The notes under the pieces are model-generated. The model was not told the DNA's origin. It searched no databases and saw nothing but the letters and a program-made list of their open reading frames with translations. The position numbers and the translations under genes were made by a program. A DNA stretch of 64,000 bases from DATEPR01 sp036273855 (GTDB lineage Bacteria; Actinomycetota; Actinomycetes; Mycobacteriales; Pseudonocardiaceae): NCBI GenBank assembly GCA_036273855.1, contig DASUGU010000020.1, positions 11,209-75,208 of the forward strand, read 5' to 3'. Positions 17,477 to 25,679 of the stretch are shown here, one piece after another (positions within the stretch are counted from its first letter, which is position 1; the number at the start of each line of letters is the position of its first letter).

Positions 17477-17785
17477 TCAGTGAACGCCGAGCAGGCGCAG
17501 ACCGGCCGTGGTGGCGACGGCGGCCACCACGACGATCAGGAACGGCACCTTGCGCCACGCCAGCACGCCGCCGACCAGCACACCGGCCGGTCGGGCCCAG
17601 CCGGCCAGGTCGTGTCCCTGGGTCAGCGCGGACGTGACGGCGAGGGCGACCAGGAGCACGGCGGCGGCCATGGCCAGCAGCCGGGTGACCCGGGGTCCGG
17701 GCCGGAACTTCTCCCGCAGCAACGGTCCGGTGAGGCGGAAGGCGTAGGTGCCGGCGGCCAGCACCAGAATCGCGGTGATGGTCAT
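17477..17785 (-). CDS. azlD: AzlD-family branched-chain amino acid export subunit
   Basis: Small membrane protein of 102 residues with about four TM segments (ILVLAAGTYAFRLTGPLL at the start). This is typical of AzlD, the small partner of AzlC in branched-chain amino acid (or analogue) efflux. Its ATG overlaps the azlC TGA by four bases (ATGA), so the two are translationally coupled. Length and hydrophobic pattern match the family. Confidence 0.88.
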   Translation of the reverse strand: MTITAILVLAAGTYAFRLTGPLLREKFRPGPRVTRLLAMAAAVLLVALAVTSALTQGHDLAGWARPAGVLVGGVLAWRKVPFLIVVVAAVATTAGLRLLGVH

Positions 17786-18402
17786 GCCCGACCCGCCACC
17801 AGCAGCCCGGCCAGGGCCAGCGCGACTGGCACGCCGGGCGGCAGCACCGGCGTGGTGGCCAGTGCGACCACCGCGCCGACGGCGGCGGCGCGCAGGGTGC
17901 TCCGGTCGCGCAGCGCGGGCAGCACCAGCGCGAGCAGCACCACCGGCGACGCGGCGTCCAGGCCGAACGCGTTGGGGTCGCCGATCAGCCGGCCGGCGAA
18001 CACCCCGGCGACCACGCCGACGTTCCAGGTGAGGAACAGCAGCAGGCCGCACGTCCAGTAGGCGGCGCGGGCGTGTGCCCGGTCGCGCTGGGCGAGCGCG
18101 AACGCGACGGACTCGTCGATCATCACGTGCGCGCCCAGCGGGGTGGGGCGGACCAGGCCGGCGACGGCGAACCCGAACGGCAGGTGCCGGGCGTTGAGCA
18201 CCAGCCCGGCCAGGGCGGCGGCGATCGGGCTGCCGCCGGCCAGCACGATGCCCAGCGCGGCGAACTGTGCGCCACCGGCGAACACCAGCAGCGACATGGC
18301 CACCGGCACCCAGCCCGGTTGCCCGCCGGACACCGCGATCGCGCCGAAGCTGGCGCCGACCACGCAGTCGGCGACACAGACCAGGAGGATGTCGGCGAGC
18401 AC
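17782..18402 (-). CDS. azlC: AzlC-family branched-chain amino acid export subunit
   Basis: Large subunit of an AzlCD exporter, with about five to six TM helices. Family motifs include ASFGAIAVSGG, FAGGAQFAALG and LNARHLPFG. Two starts are possible: an ATG at 18429 without a ribosome-binding site, and a GTG at 18402 preceded by GGAGCGAACG. The GTG (206 residues) is preferred because the same TTGGAGCGAAC sequence also precedes the divergent regulator. It is divergent from an XRE-cupin gene, with a palindromic operator between them, so repression by that protein is likely. Confidence 0.88.
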   Translation of the reverse strand: MLADILLVCVADCVVGASFGAIAVSGGQPGWVPVAMSLLVFAGGAQFAALGIVLAGGSPIAAALAGLVLNARHLPFGFAVAGLVRPTPLGAHVMIDESVAFALAQRDRAHARAAYWTCGLLLFLTWNVGVVAGVFAGRLIGDPNAFGLDAASPVVLLALVLPALRDRSTLRAAAVGAVVALATTPVLPPGVPVALALAGLLVAGRA

Positions 18403-18447
18403 CGTTCGCTCCAATGAACGCACGTCCATTAGACTGAACGCTGACCC

Positions 18448-18471
18448 AGTCGTTCGTCAAGGCGAACGACT
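18448..18471. promoter_or_regulatory. 9-bp inverted repeat in the azlC/XRE divergent promoter
   Basis: AGTCGTTCG (18448-18456) and CGAACGACT (18463-18471) form a perfect inverted repeat with a 6-base centre, in the short space between the two divergent genes. A TTGACG hexamer on the minus strand overlaps its left half, and TAGACT overlaps its right edge on the plus strand. Further GTTCG/CGAAC half-sites flank it on both sides. It is the probable binding site of the neighbouring XRE regulator. Confidence 0.65.
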
Positions 18472-18490
18472 AGACTGTTGGAGCGAACAC

Positions 18491-19048
18491 ATGACGCAGA
18501 ACGGTGCGCCGCTGGCGGTGATCGCGGCCGCCATCCGCCGGGAGCGGGAACGGGCCGGCATCTCCCTGTCCGAGCTGGCGAAGCGGGCCGGCCTGGCCAA
18601 GTCGACGCTGTCCCAACTGGAATCCGGGACGGGCAACCCGAGCGTGGAGACGCTGTGGGCGCTCGGCGTGGCGCTGGGCGTGCCGTTCAGCAGGCTGGTC
18701 GACCCGCCCAAGCCGACGGTGACGGTGATCCGGTCCGGCGAGGGCCCGGTGATCGCGTCCCAGCAGGCCACCTACACGGCGACCCTGGTGGCAGCGTGCC
18801 CGCCGGGCGCGCGCCGGGACCTGTACGTCATCCGCGCCGAACCCGGTGCGGCCCGCGACTCGGAACCGCACCAGGTCGGCATGGTCGAACACGTCTGGCT
18901 GGGCGCCGGCTCGGCCCTGGTCGGCCCGACCGGCGATGCGGTGGAACTGGCCGCCGGCGACTACGTCAGCTACCCCGCCGACATACCGCACATCTTCGAG
19001 GCACGCACTCCCGGCACGTCGGCGCTGATCGTCCAGGAGTACGTGTGA
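18491..19048 (+). CDS. XRE-family regulator with C-terminal cupin domain
   Basis: 185 residues. A helix-turn-helix domain (about 9-65, AKRAGLAKSTLSQLESG) is joined to a cupin fold (about 105-180, EPGAARDSEPHQVG to GDYVSYPADIPHIFEA), which normally senses a small ligand. The ATG at 18491 is preceded by TTGGAGCGAACAC, and longer in-frame extension upstream would read through the operator. It is divergent from azlCD; this XRE-cupin/AzlCD pairing is common, so it probably controls the exporter and itself. Ligand unknown. Confidence 0.9.
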   Translation: MTQNGAPLAVIAAAIRRERERAGISLSELAKRAGLAKSTLSQLESGTGNPSVETLWALGVALGVPFSRLVDPPKPTVTVIRSGEGPVIASQQATYTATLVAACPPGARRDLYVIRAEPGAARDSEPHQVGMVEHVWLGAGSALVGPTGDAVELAAGDYVSYPADIPHIFEARTPGTSALIVQEYV

Positions 19049-19118
19049 TGGAACCGGAACGTCATCGTCGAGACCATCCGTGAGTCCATGACGAACCGGA
19101 CCGCTGAGCGACGGTGCC

Positions 19119-20021
19119 TCACCAGCCGCGTTCGGCCAGGCGGTGCGGCTGCGGGATGTCGTCCACGTTGATGCCGACCATGGCCTCGCCCAGGCCGCGC
19201 GACACCTTCGCGATGACGTCCGGGTCGTCGTAGAAGGTGGTGGCCTTGACGATCGCGGCGGCACGGCCGGCCGGGTCGCCGGATTTGAAGATGCCGGAGC
19301 CGACGAACACGCCCTCGGCGCCGAGCTGCATCATCATCGCCGCGTCCGCCGGGGTGGCGATGCCGCCCGCGGTGAACAGCACGACCGGCAGCTTGCCGGC
19401 CTCGGCGACCTCCCGGACCAGGTCGTAGGGCGCCTGGAGTTCCTTGGCGGCCACGAAGAGCTCGTCGGTGGACATCGAGGTGAGCTTGCGGATCTCGGAC
19501 CGGATCTGACGCATGTGGGTGGTGGCGTTGGAGACGTCACCGGTGCCGGCCTCGCCCTTGGACCGGATCATCGCGGCGCCCTCGGTGATCCGGCGCAGCG
19601 CCTCGCCCAGGTTGGTGGCGCCGCACACGAACGGCACGGTGAACTGCCACTTGTCGATGTGGTTGGCGTAGTCGGCCGGGGTGAGCACCTCCGACTCGTC
19701 GACGTAGTCGACGCCGAGCGACTGCAGCACCTGGGCTTCCACGAAGTGGCCGATCCTGGCCTTGGCCATCACCGGGATGGACACGGTGGAGATGATGCCG
19801 TCGATCAGGTCGGGGTCGCTCATCCGCGCCACACCGCCCTGCGCCCGGATGTCGGCCGGCACGCGCTCCAGCGCCATGACGGCGACGGCGCCCGCGTCCT
19901 CGGCGATCTTCGCCTGCTCCGCGGTGACCACGTCCATGATCACGCCGCCCTTGAGCATCTCGGCCATGCCGCGCTTGACCCGCGCGGTGCCGGTTTCGGA
20001 CCTGGTCTCAGCGGAACTCAC
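19119..20021 (-). CDS. pdxS: Pyridoxal 5'-phosphate synthase synthase subunit
   Basis: PdxS (300 residues) forms PLP from ribose 5-phosphate, glyceraldehyde 3-phosphate and ammonia from PdxT. The Schiff-base lysine is K87 in VMAKARIGH; D30 (VIMDVVT) and the second lysine K155 (MIRSKGEAGTG) are present, as are phosphate-binding glycines in FTAGGIATP. The start is GTG at 20021, with GAGG about 8 bases before it. It is separated from pdxT by the permease/azlCD genes, unlike the usual close arrangement. Confidence 0.97.
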   Translation of the reverse strand: MSSAETRSETGTARVKRGMAEMLKGGVIMDVVTAEQAKIAEDAGAVAVMALERVPADIRAQGGVARMSDPDLIDGIISTVSIPVMAKARIGHFVEAQVLQSLGVDYVDESEVLTPADYANHIDKWQFTVPFVCGATNLGEALRRITEGAAMIRSKGEAGTGDVSNATTHMRQIRSEIRKLTSMSTDELFVAAKELQAPYDLVREVAEAGKLPVVLFTAGGIATPADAAMMMQLGAEGVFVGSGIFKSGDPAGRAAAIVKATTFYDDPDVIAKVSRGLGEAMVGINVDDIPQPHRLAERGW

Positions 20022-20052
20022 GAGTGCCTCGCAACCTGTCGTGCCGATGTAT

Positions 20053-20063
20053 GGGTGAACATT
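20053..20063 (-). promoter_or_regulatory. Shared motif upstream of pdxS
   Basis: The minus strand carries CAATGTTCACC 31 bases before the pdxS start, nearly identical to the copy before pdxT. On the plus strand GGTGAACA here faces TGTTCATC about 15 bases further on, giving an inverted pair of half-sites consistent with a dimeric regulator. Confidence 0.4.
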
Positions 20064-20246
20064 GCCTGGTCAGCGGTGTTCATCACCGATGGTACGTGTG
20101 ATGTGGACCGCCACAGCATGCCAATTCCACGCGATCTCACCAGGCCACTTCCGGCGTGCTCGGACGGGCGGTTCGTCCGCCTGGTTGGGATCGCCTCTCT
20201 GGGCTTGTCCACATCCGGGCATAGGTGTGAGATCGAGCACACAAGC

Positions 20247-20271
20247 CCTGGCGCGCCGGTGGCGCGCCAGG
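20247..20271. promoter_or_regulatory. 11-bp hairpin in the leader of the EF-G-like gene
   Basis: CCTGGCGCGCC and GGCGCGCCAGG form a perfect 11-bp stem with a 3-base loop (GGT), ending 47 bases before the ATG of the EF-G-like gene. It lies in the 297-base divergent space between pdxS and that gene. A leader RNA structure or an operator are both possible. Apart from this and the pdxS motif nothing else is recognised in the interval. Confidence 0.5.
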
Positions 20272-20318
20272 AACCCGGCGCGATGCGCTGCCGGTCGTTT
20301 CAAGTGGAGGTGAGCGCG

Positions 20319-22448
20319 ATGAGCGCCAAGAACTCGGAAGGCGGTCATGCCGCAGTCCAGAACGGAGTGGCGGTCGCTGTAGACGACCCCGCCAGGGTGC
20401 GCAATGTGGTCCTGGTCGGACCGTCCGGATCGGGCAAGACGACGCTGACCGAGGCGCTGCTGGCGGCCACGGGTGTCGTCGGCCGGGCGGGGTCCATCAC
20501 GGAGGGCACCACGGTGTGCGACCACGATCCGGCCGCGGTGCGTCAGCAGCGGTCGGTCGGCCTGGCGGTGGCACCGTTGGTGCACAACGACATCAAGGTC
20601 AATCTCGTCGACACCCCTGGCTACGCCGATTTCGTCGGCGAACTGCGCGCCGGCCTGCGGGCCACCGACGCCGCGCTGTTCGTGGTGTGCGCGGCGGAAG
20701 GCGTGGACCAGGCCACCGTGTCGCTGTGGCGGGAGTGCGCCGCGGTCGGCATGCCCAGGGCCGTCGTGATCGCCCGCCTGGACCACCCCAGGGCGGACGT
20801 CGACAGTGAGATCGCCGCCTGCCAGGAGGCGTTCGGCGGTGGCGTCCTACCGCTCTACCTGCCCGCGTCGGACGGTCTGGTCGGCCTGCTGTCCGGCCGG
20901 TACTTCGACTACGCGAGCGGCTATCCGCCGACCGAGGGCGACCCACCGGCCGGCGACGAGGACCGGATCGAGGCGGCGCGCAACGAGCTCATCGAGGGCA
21001 TCATCGCCGAGAGCGAGGACGAGACCCTCATGGACCGCTACCTCAGCGGCGAGCAGATCGAGAACGCCACACTGATCGCGGACCTGGAGACCGCCGTGGC
21101 CCGGGGATCGTTCCACCCCGTCATCCCCGTCTGCGCCACCACCGGCCTGGGCGTCGCGGAACTGTTGGAGGTGCTGGTCGGCGCGTTCCCGTCGCCGCTG
21201 GAGCACCCGCTGCCCGAGGTCACCGACCCCGAAGGCAAACCGCACTCGGCCCTCACCGCCAGCCCGGACGGCCCGCTGGCCGCCGAGGTGGTCCGCACCG
21301 CGGTCGACTCCTACGTCGGCCGGGTGTCCCTGGTCCGGGTCTTCTCCGGCACGCTGCGCCCGGAGCGCCCGGTGCACGTGTCCGGTCACGGCCTGGCCGA
21401 ACGGGGCCACGCCGACCACGACAACGACGAGCGGGTCGCCCACATCTACTCGCCGCTGGGCTCGACACTGCGCGAGGTGCCCTACTGCGTCGCCGGTGAC
21501 CTGTGCGCGCTGACCAAGGTCGGCTCCGCCGAGACGGGCGACACGGTGTCCGCCCCGGAGGATCCGATCCTGATGGCACCGTGGAACATGCCCGAACCGC
21601 TGCTGCCCGTCGCCGTCGTGGCGCGCACCCGCAGCGACGAGGACACGCTGGCCCGCAACCTGGCCCGCCTGGTGGCCAGCGACCCGACGCTGCGGATGGA
21701 CCGCAACTCCGAAACCCACCAGCTGGTGCTGTGGTGCATGGGCGAAGCGCACGCCGACGTGGTGCTGGCGCGGTTGAAGGCCGGCGGCGCCGAGGTGGAC
21801 ACCGAACCGGTGAAGGTCGAGTTCCGGGAGACCTTCGCCGGTGCCGCGAAGGGCCACGGCCGGCACGTCAAACAGTCCGGCGGGCACGGCCAGTACGCGG
21901 TGTGCGACATCGAGGTGGAGCCGCTGCCCCGGGGTTCGGGCTTCGAGTTCGTCGACAAGACGGTCGGCGGCGCGGTGCCCCACCAGTTCATTCCCAGTGT
22001 GGAGAAGGGAGTCCGGGCGCAGTTGGTGCACGGCCTGCAGGCCGGCTGCCCGGTGGTCGACCTGAAGGTGACCCTGGTGGACGGCAAGGCGCACAGCGTC
22101 GACTCGTCCGACGCCGCCTTCCAGACCGCCGGATCGATGGCGTTGAAGGACGCGGCGGCCAACGGCCGGATCACCCTGCTGGAGCCGCTGGACGAGGTGT
22201 CCATCGACATCCCGGACGACCACCTGGGCGCCGTCCTCGGCGACCTGTCCGGCCGTCGGGGCAGGGTGCTGGGCACCGAACCGGGCCGGGCGGGCCACAC
22301 CACGGTCCGCGCGGAGGTCCCGGCGAGCGAACTGCTCCGGTACGCCATCGACCTGCGGTCCATGTCGTCCGGCGGTGGCAACTTCACCCGCAGGTTCGCC
22401 CGCTACGAACCCATGCCCGACCACGTGGCCAGCCAGGTCGAGCACTGA
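20319..22448 (+). CDS. EF-G-like translational GTPase (FusA2 type)
   Basis: 709 residues with the elongation factor G fold. The P-loop GPSGSGKT is at 34-41 and the G3 motif DTPGYADF at 98-105. Domain II, a domain IV with FETF-to-SGGHGQY-like spacing (KQSGGHGQYAVCDIEVEP), and domain V follow. The G4 position, NKxD in EF-G, reads ARLDHP here, so guanine recognition is altered. This is a paralogue rather than the main translocase; such EF-G-like proteins are common in actinobacteria and their role is unsettled. The ATG at 20319 is chosen for the GGAGG 8 bases upstream. Confidence 0.9.
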   Translation: MSAKNSEGGHAAVQNGVAVAVDDPARVRNVVLVGPSGSGKTTLTEALLAATGVVGRAGSITEGTTVCDHDPAAVRQQRSVGLAVAPLVHNDIKVNLVDTPGYADFVGELRAGLRATDAALFVVCAAEGVDQATVSLWRECAAVGMPRAVVIARLDHPRADVDSEIAACQEAFGGGVLPLYLPASDGLVGLLSGRYFDYASGYPPTEGDPPAGDEDRIEAARNELIEGIIAESEDETLMDRYLSGEQIENATLIADLETAVARGSFHPVIPVCATTGLGVAELLEVLVGAFPSPLEHPLPEVTDPEGKPHSALTASPDGPLAAEVVRTAVDSYVGRVSLVRVFSGTLRPERPVHVSGHGLAERGHADHDNDERVAHIYSPLGSTLREVPYCVAGDLCALTKVGSAETGDTVSAPEDPILMAPWNMPEPLLPVAVVARTRSDEDTLARNLARLVASDPTLRMDRNSETHQLVLWCMGEAHADVVLARLKAGGAEVDTEPVKVEFRETFAGAAKGHGRHVKQSGGHGQYAVCDIEVEPLPRGSGFEFVDKTVGGAVPHQFIPSVEKGVRAQLVHGLQAGCPVVDLKVTLVDGKAHSVDSSDAAFQTAGSMALKDAAANGRITLLEPLDEVSIDIPDDHLGAVLGDLSGRRGRVLGTEPGRAGHTTVRAEVPASELLRYAIDLRSMSSGGGNFTRRFARYEPMPDHVASQVEH

Positions 22449-22452
22449 TCAC

Positions 22453-22487
22453 CGGACGGCCCGGCAGCAAGGCTGCCGGGCCGTCCG
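22453..22487. terminator. Bidirectional terminator between EF-G-like and expansin genes
   Basis: A 16-bp perfect stem, CGGACGGCCCGGCAGC paired with GCTGCCGGGCCGTCCG around an AAG loop. It lies in the 52-base gap between two convergent stop codons. There is no U-tract, as is frequent in high-GC actinobacteria. Confidence 0.8.
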
Positions 22488-22500
22488 CTGCGCTGGATCG

Positions 22501-23835
22501 CTACGTCTGGCAGGACAGGGTGATCGGCTGGTTGTCGCCGTTCACCGTCATACCGAACGTGGTGGTGCCGCCTGCCGCGACCGTGCCGTTGTAGCTGGCG
22601 TTCACCGCCGAGAACCTCGCCCCGGTCTGGGCCAGGGTGGTGTCCCACGACGTGGCCACCGTCTGGCTGCCGGCGAACGCGCCGTCGACGGTCCACCCGC
22701 TGATCGCCGACGTGCCCGTGTTGGTCATGGTCACCGTCGCCTGGAACCCGCCCGGCCAGCTGTTCACCACCGACTCGGTCGCCGTGCACCCGCCGGCGGT
22801 CGGTGGCGGAGCCGCGGTCGTCGACGGCGGGGCAGAGGTGGTCGAGGGCGGCGGTGCGGCCGTGGTGGTCGGCGGAGTGGTGGTGCCCGTGCCGGGGGTG
22901 GTCGTGTACGGCACCTGCGTGTACGCCGCCGAGCACGCCGCGCCGCACGACGCCGGCAGCGAGAACGTGTACACCCGACCGCCGTTGAGCAGCTGGTCGT
23001 TGGCGTCGATCACCCGGATCTGGAACGTGGTGCCGGCCGCGACCGTCGGCGCCAGGACGTACGCCTCGCCCATGTCGCCGTCCATCGTGGCGTTCTGCCA
23101 GGTGCCGCCCGCGAAGTACTGCACGCCGTGGACGCCGTTGGGCAGGTGCGAGATCGAGGTGGCGCCCCACCAGGTCTGCGCGCCCTGCAGGAAACCGATC
23201 TGGATGTCGCCGGTGTAGTTCGGCGCCGGCACGAACTGCCACGAGATGTGCCGGTTGTTCCAGTGGCTCGGGAACAGGTCGCCGACCGGAACTCCGTTCT
23301 GCTGGAACCTGTTCAGCGAGTCCTGGTGCAGGTCGAGGTGGAACGGGTCGTCCCGGCACCAGGCGTTGGAGTCGGCGCAGCTGTCCGCGACGACCATGGT
23401 CAGGGTCGCGCCGTTGTAGGCGTCACCGACGAAGGAACCGTTGCGGCAGAACGGTTCGTTCGGTGCTCCGTCGTTGGTTCCGGTGCAGTTGTCGCCGATG
23501 GTGACCTGCACGTACCGGCCGCAGTTCAGGCCGTTGTCCCACATGCCGAGCTTGTCGGCCATCGACGCGGGCAGCGGCCGGGGGAAGGCTCCGTAGTCGC
23601 CCGGCGTGTTGAACACGTTGAGCGCCACGAAGTCCTGGCTGTCCAGGTCGGCCTGGGGTAGCCCACAGCCGCCGTACGGCGAGCCGAGCCCGGTGAACCA
23701 GGTGGCGTTCCCGGTGACCGGCGCCGGTGTGCCGGTGACGTCGAGTGCGTTGGCGGGCAACTGGAACAGCAGCAGGCCGACCACTGCCGCGACCGCTGCG
23801 GCCACCAGCAGCCTGGGCCGCACCACGAACCGCAT
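22501..23835 (-). CDS. Secreted expansin-like protein with C-terminal CBM2
   Basis: 444 residues. A Sec signal peptide (about 1-29, ending PANA) leads to an RlpA/barwin-like double-psi beta-barrel (about 35-180). This contains GNATWFTGLGSPYGGCG and the expansin-type HLDL motif. An expansin domain 2-like fold follows (about 190-300, with Trp/Tyr-rich QTWWGATSISHL and WQNATM). A Pro/Thr/Ser linker and a family 2 cellulose-binding module (about 350-444, CTATESVVNSWPGGFQATV) complete it. It probably loosens cellulose without hydrolysis. The ATG at 23835 has GGAAAGGAG upstream. It diverges from a TetR gene and lies near the GH6 cellulase. Confidence 0.8.
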   Translation of the reverse strand: MRFVVRPRLLVAAAVAAVVGLLLFQLPANALDVTGTPAPVTGNATWFTGLGSPYGGCGLPQADLDSQDFVALNVFNTPGDYGAFPRPLPASMADKLGMWDNGLNCGRYVQVTIGDNCTGTNDGAPNEPFCRNGSFVGDAYNGATLTMVVADSCADSNAWCRDDPFHLDLHQDSLNRFQQNGVPVGDLFPSHWNNRHISWQFVPAPNYTGDIQIGFLQGAQTWWGATSISHLPNGVHGVQYFAGGTWQNATMDGDMGEAYVLAPTVAAGTTFQIRVIDANDQLLNGGRVYTFSLPASCGAACSAAYTQVPYTTTPGTGTTTPPTTTAAPPPSTTSAPPSTTAAPPPTAGGCTATESVVNSWPGGFQATVTMTNTGTSAISGWTVDGAFAGSQTVATSWDTTLAQTGARFSAVNASYNGTVAAGGTTTFGMTVNGDNQPITLSCQT

Positions 23836-23954
23836 CGTGCGCTCCTTTCCGACGAATTGTCGTGCCGGAGCCCATTGGCCGGTGCCCGCCACCGGGTGTC
23901 AACGCGCGCCGCCGGTGGCGACCCGCACGCAGTGCGAAGACCTGAAGGTTACAA

Positions 23955-23969
23955 CTGACCGCGGGTCAG
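23955..23969. promoter_or_regulatory. Palindromic operator candidate upstream of the TetR gene
   Basis: CTGACC-GCG-GGTCAG is a perfect 6-3-6 palindrome 19 bases before the GTG start of the TetR gene and 119 bases before the expansin start. A TATCGT -10-like element follows, so the regulator may be leaderless or nearly so and autorepressed from this site. Confidence 0.55.
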
Positions 23970-23988
23970 CCACTGCTATCGTGACCGG

Positions 23989-24501
23989 GTGCGGGACAAA
24001 CCGGCGAGGGACACCAGAAGCGACATCCTCGTCACGGCGCGGGAGCTGTTCGCCCGGCCCGGCTACCAGCGCACGTCGCTGCGCGAGATCGCGGCCCGGC
24101 TCGGACTGACCAAGACGGCCGTGCTCTACCACTTCCCCACCAAGCAGGACATCCTGCTCGCGCTCACCCGGCCCCTGCTGGACGACCTGGACGCCACACT
24201 GTCCACATTGGAACACGGTTGGCCTGCGGTGGAGGCCGTGCTGGACTGCCTGTTGGCCCACCGGCACGTGCTGGCGCTGTGCCAGGACCCGCCCTCCGAC
24301 CGGCTGGCCGGCGCGCTGGCCACCGCACGGGGGCTGGTCGCCGGCCACACCCCCGACCTGGCCACCCAGGTGCTGGCCACCCAGGCCGTCGCCATGCTCA
24401 CCGACCCGGTGCTGCTGCTGGCCGACGCCCCGGCCGACGCGCTGCGCGCGACGATACTGTCCGGCGTGCGGCGGCTGCTCGCTCCGACCACGACGAGGTG
24501 A
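23989..24501 (+). CDS. TetR-family transcriptional regulator
   Basis: 170 residues with an N-terminal TetR helix-turn-helix (about 10-55: TSLREIAARLGLTKTAVLYH then FPTKQDILL) and an Ala/Leu-rich helical ligand domain. No ribosome-binding site is visible at the GTG start, so translation may be leaderless. It is followed after two bases by the winged-helix gene, which implies an operon. A CTGACC/GGTCAG palindrome overlaps its promoter. Ligand and targets are unknown; the divergent expansin gene is one possible target. Confidence 0.88.
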   Translation: MRDKPARDTRSDILVTARELFARPGYQRTSLREIAARLGLTKTAVLYHFPTKQDILLALTRPLLDDLDATLSTLEHGWPAVEAVLDCLLAHRHVLALCQDPPSDRLAGALATARGLVAGHTPDLATQVLATQAVAMLTDPVLLLADAPADALRATILSGVRRLLAPTTTR

Positions 24502-24503
24502 CC

Positions 24504-25679
24504 ATGACCGACATCGCGACACTGCGCGCCTGGTGGGCGCACCGGCAGGCCCTCGACGGCAGGTTCGCGGGCGTTACCGCCGCGGACACGCTGGCCGCGA
24601 CCGGTTGGGCCCGGTCGGTCGGCGGCGCGGCGCCCTATCTCGGCCTGTTCGCCAGGGCCGGGCTGAGTCGGGAACAGGTGGACGCGGCCGTCGCGGCGCT
24701 GGCCGTGCACGAACTGCCCTCGGCGCGCGACTGCACCTACGTCCTGCCCGCCGCCGACTACGCCGTCGGCCTGACGGTCGGTGCGGGTGCTCCGGAGGCC
24801 GAGGCGGCTGCCGCCGCCAAACACCTGGACGTGCCGGCCGACGAGGTGGCCCGGCTGTGCGCCGCGGTCGTCGAGGCGCTGGGTGACACGCCGATGGACC
24901 CGGCCGCGATCCGGGCCGCCACCGGTGACGCCGTCCGCGAACTGGGCGACGCAGGCCGCAAGCGGGGCGTGTCCACCACGCTGCCGCTGGCGCTGGGTCT
25001 GCTCCAGGCCAGGGGCGAGATCCGCAGGGTGCCGGTGAACGGCCGACTGGACCAGCAGCGCTACGGCTACGTCCGCTGGACGAACGGACCGTCCCCACTG
25101 GACCCGGCCACGGCCGACGTCGAGCTGGCCCGCCGGTACTTCCGCTGGGCCGGACCGGCGTCGCTGAAGCATTTCCGGTGGTTCTCCGGGTTCACCGCCA
25201 CCCGCGCGAAGGCCGCGATCGGTCAGCTGGAGCTGGTCGCCGTACCGGACACCGACCTGCTCCTGGACGCGGCCGACAGCGACGACTTCGCCGCGTTCAC
25301 CCCACCCACCGACCCGTACTACGCGCTGGTGGCCGGCATCGACGGCATCCACCTGCTGCACCGCGACCTGGTCCGGCTGCTCGACCCGGCGGACGCCGCC
25401 CGCCCGGTCCCGGCCGGCAAACCGGGCCGCACCCTCGGCGACGAAGCCGACCCGCCCACCCCGGTGATCGTGGACCGGGGCCGGATCGTCGGCCTGTGGG
25501 AGTACGACCCGGCCGCCGGCGAGATCGCTCACCAACTGTTCGTCAAGCAGGACAAGGCACTCCGTGCCGCGATCGAGTCCACTCAGGACTATGTGCGGGA
25601 ACAGCTCGGTGACGTCCGGTCGTTCGGCCCGGACTCACCGGCCAGCCGCGCGCCCCGGATCGCCGCGCTACGCGGCTGA
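24504..25679 (+). CDS. Winged-helix DNA-binding protein (AlkZ/YcaQ-related superfamily)
   Basis: 391 residues, soluble. The tandem winged-helix organisation and blocks such as RYFRWAGPASLKHFRWFSG, VPVNGRLDQQRYGYVRW and IVDRGRIVGLWEYDP fit the HTH_42 superfamily that contains the DNA glycosylase AlkZ. The catalytic Gln-x-Gln motif of AlkZ is not obvious here, so a glycosylase role is not claimed. The ATG at 24504 lies two bases after the TetR stop. Its last 12 bases overlap the 3' end of the convergent MMPL gene. Confidence 0.7.
   Translation: MTDIATLRAWWAHRQALDGRFAGVTAADTLAATGWARSVGGAAPYLGLFARAGLSREQVDAAVAALAVHELPSARDCTYVLPAADYAVGLTVGAGAPEAEAAAAAKHLDVPADEVARLCAAVVEALGDTPMDPAAIRAATGDAVRELGDAGRKRGVSTTLPLALGLLQARGEIRRVPVNGRLDQQRYGYVRWTNGPSPLDPATADVELARRYFRWAGPASLKHFRWFSGFTATRAKAAIGQLELVAVPDTDLLLDAADSDDFAAFTPPTDPYYALVAGIDGIHLLHRDLVRLLDPADAARPVPAGKPGRTLGDEADPPTPVIVDRGRIVGLWEYDPAAGEIAHQLFVKQDKALRAAIESTQDYVREQLGDVRSFGPDSPASRAPRIAALRG

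Noticed and set aside
19143..20318. Extended N-terminus of the EF-G-like protein
   Set aside because: The extension is antisense to pdxS and crosses the intergenic hairpin; the ATG at 20319 has a GGAGG site and a normal N-terminus.
22501..23835. GH45 endoglucanase
   Set aside because: The N-terminal barrel resembles GH45, but the HLDL motif and the second Trp/Tyr-rich domain fit an expansin-like protein better, and the full pair of GH45 catalytic Asp residues is not evident.
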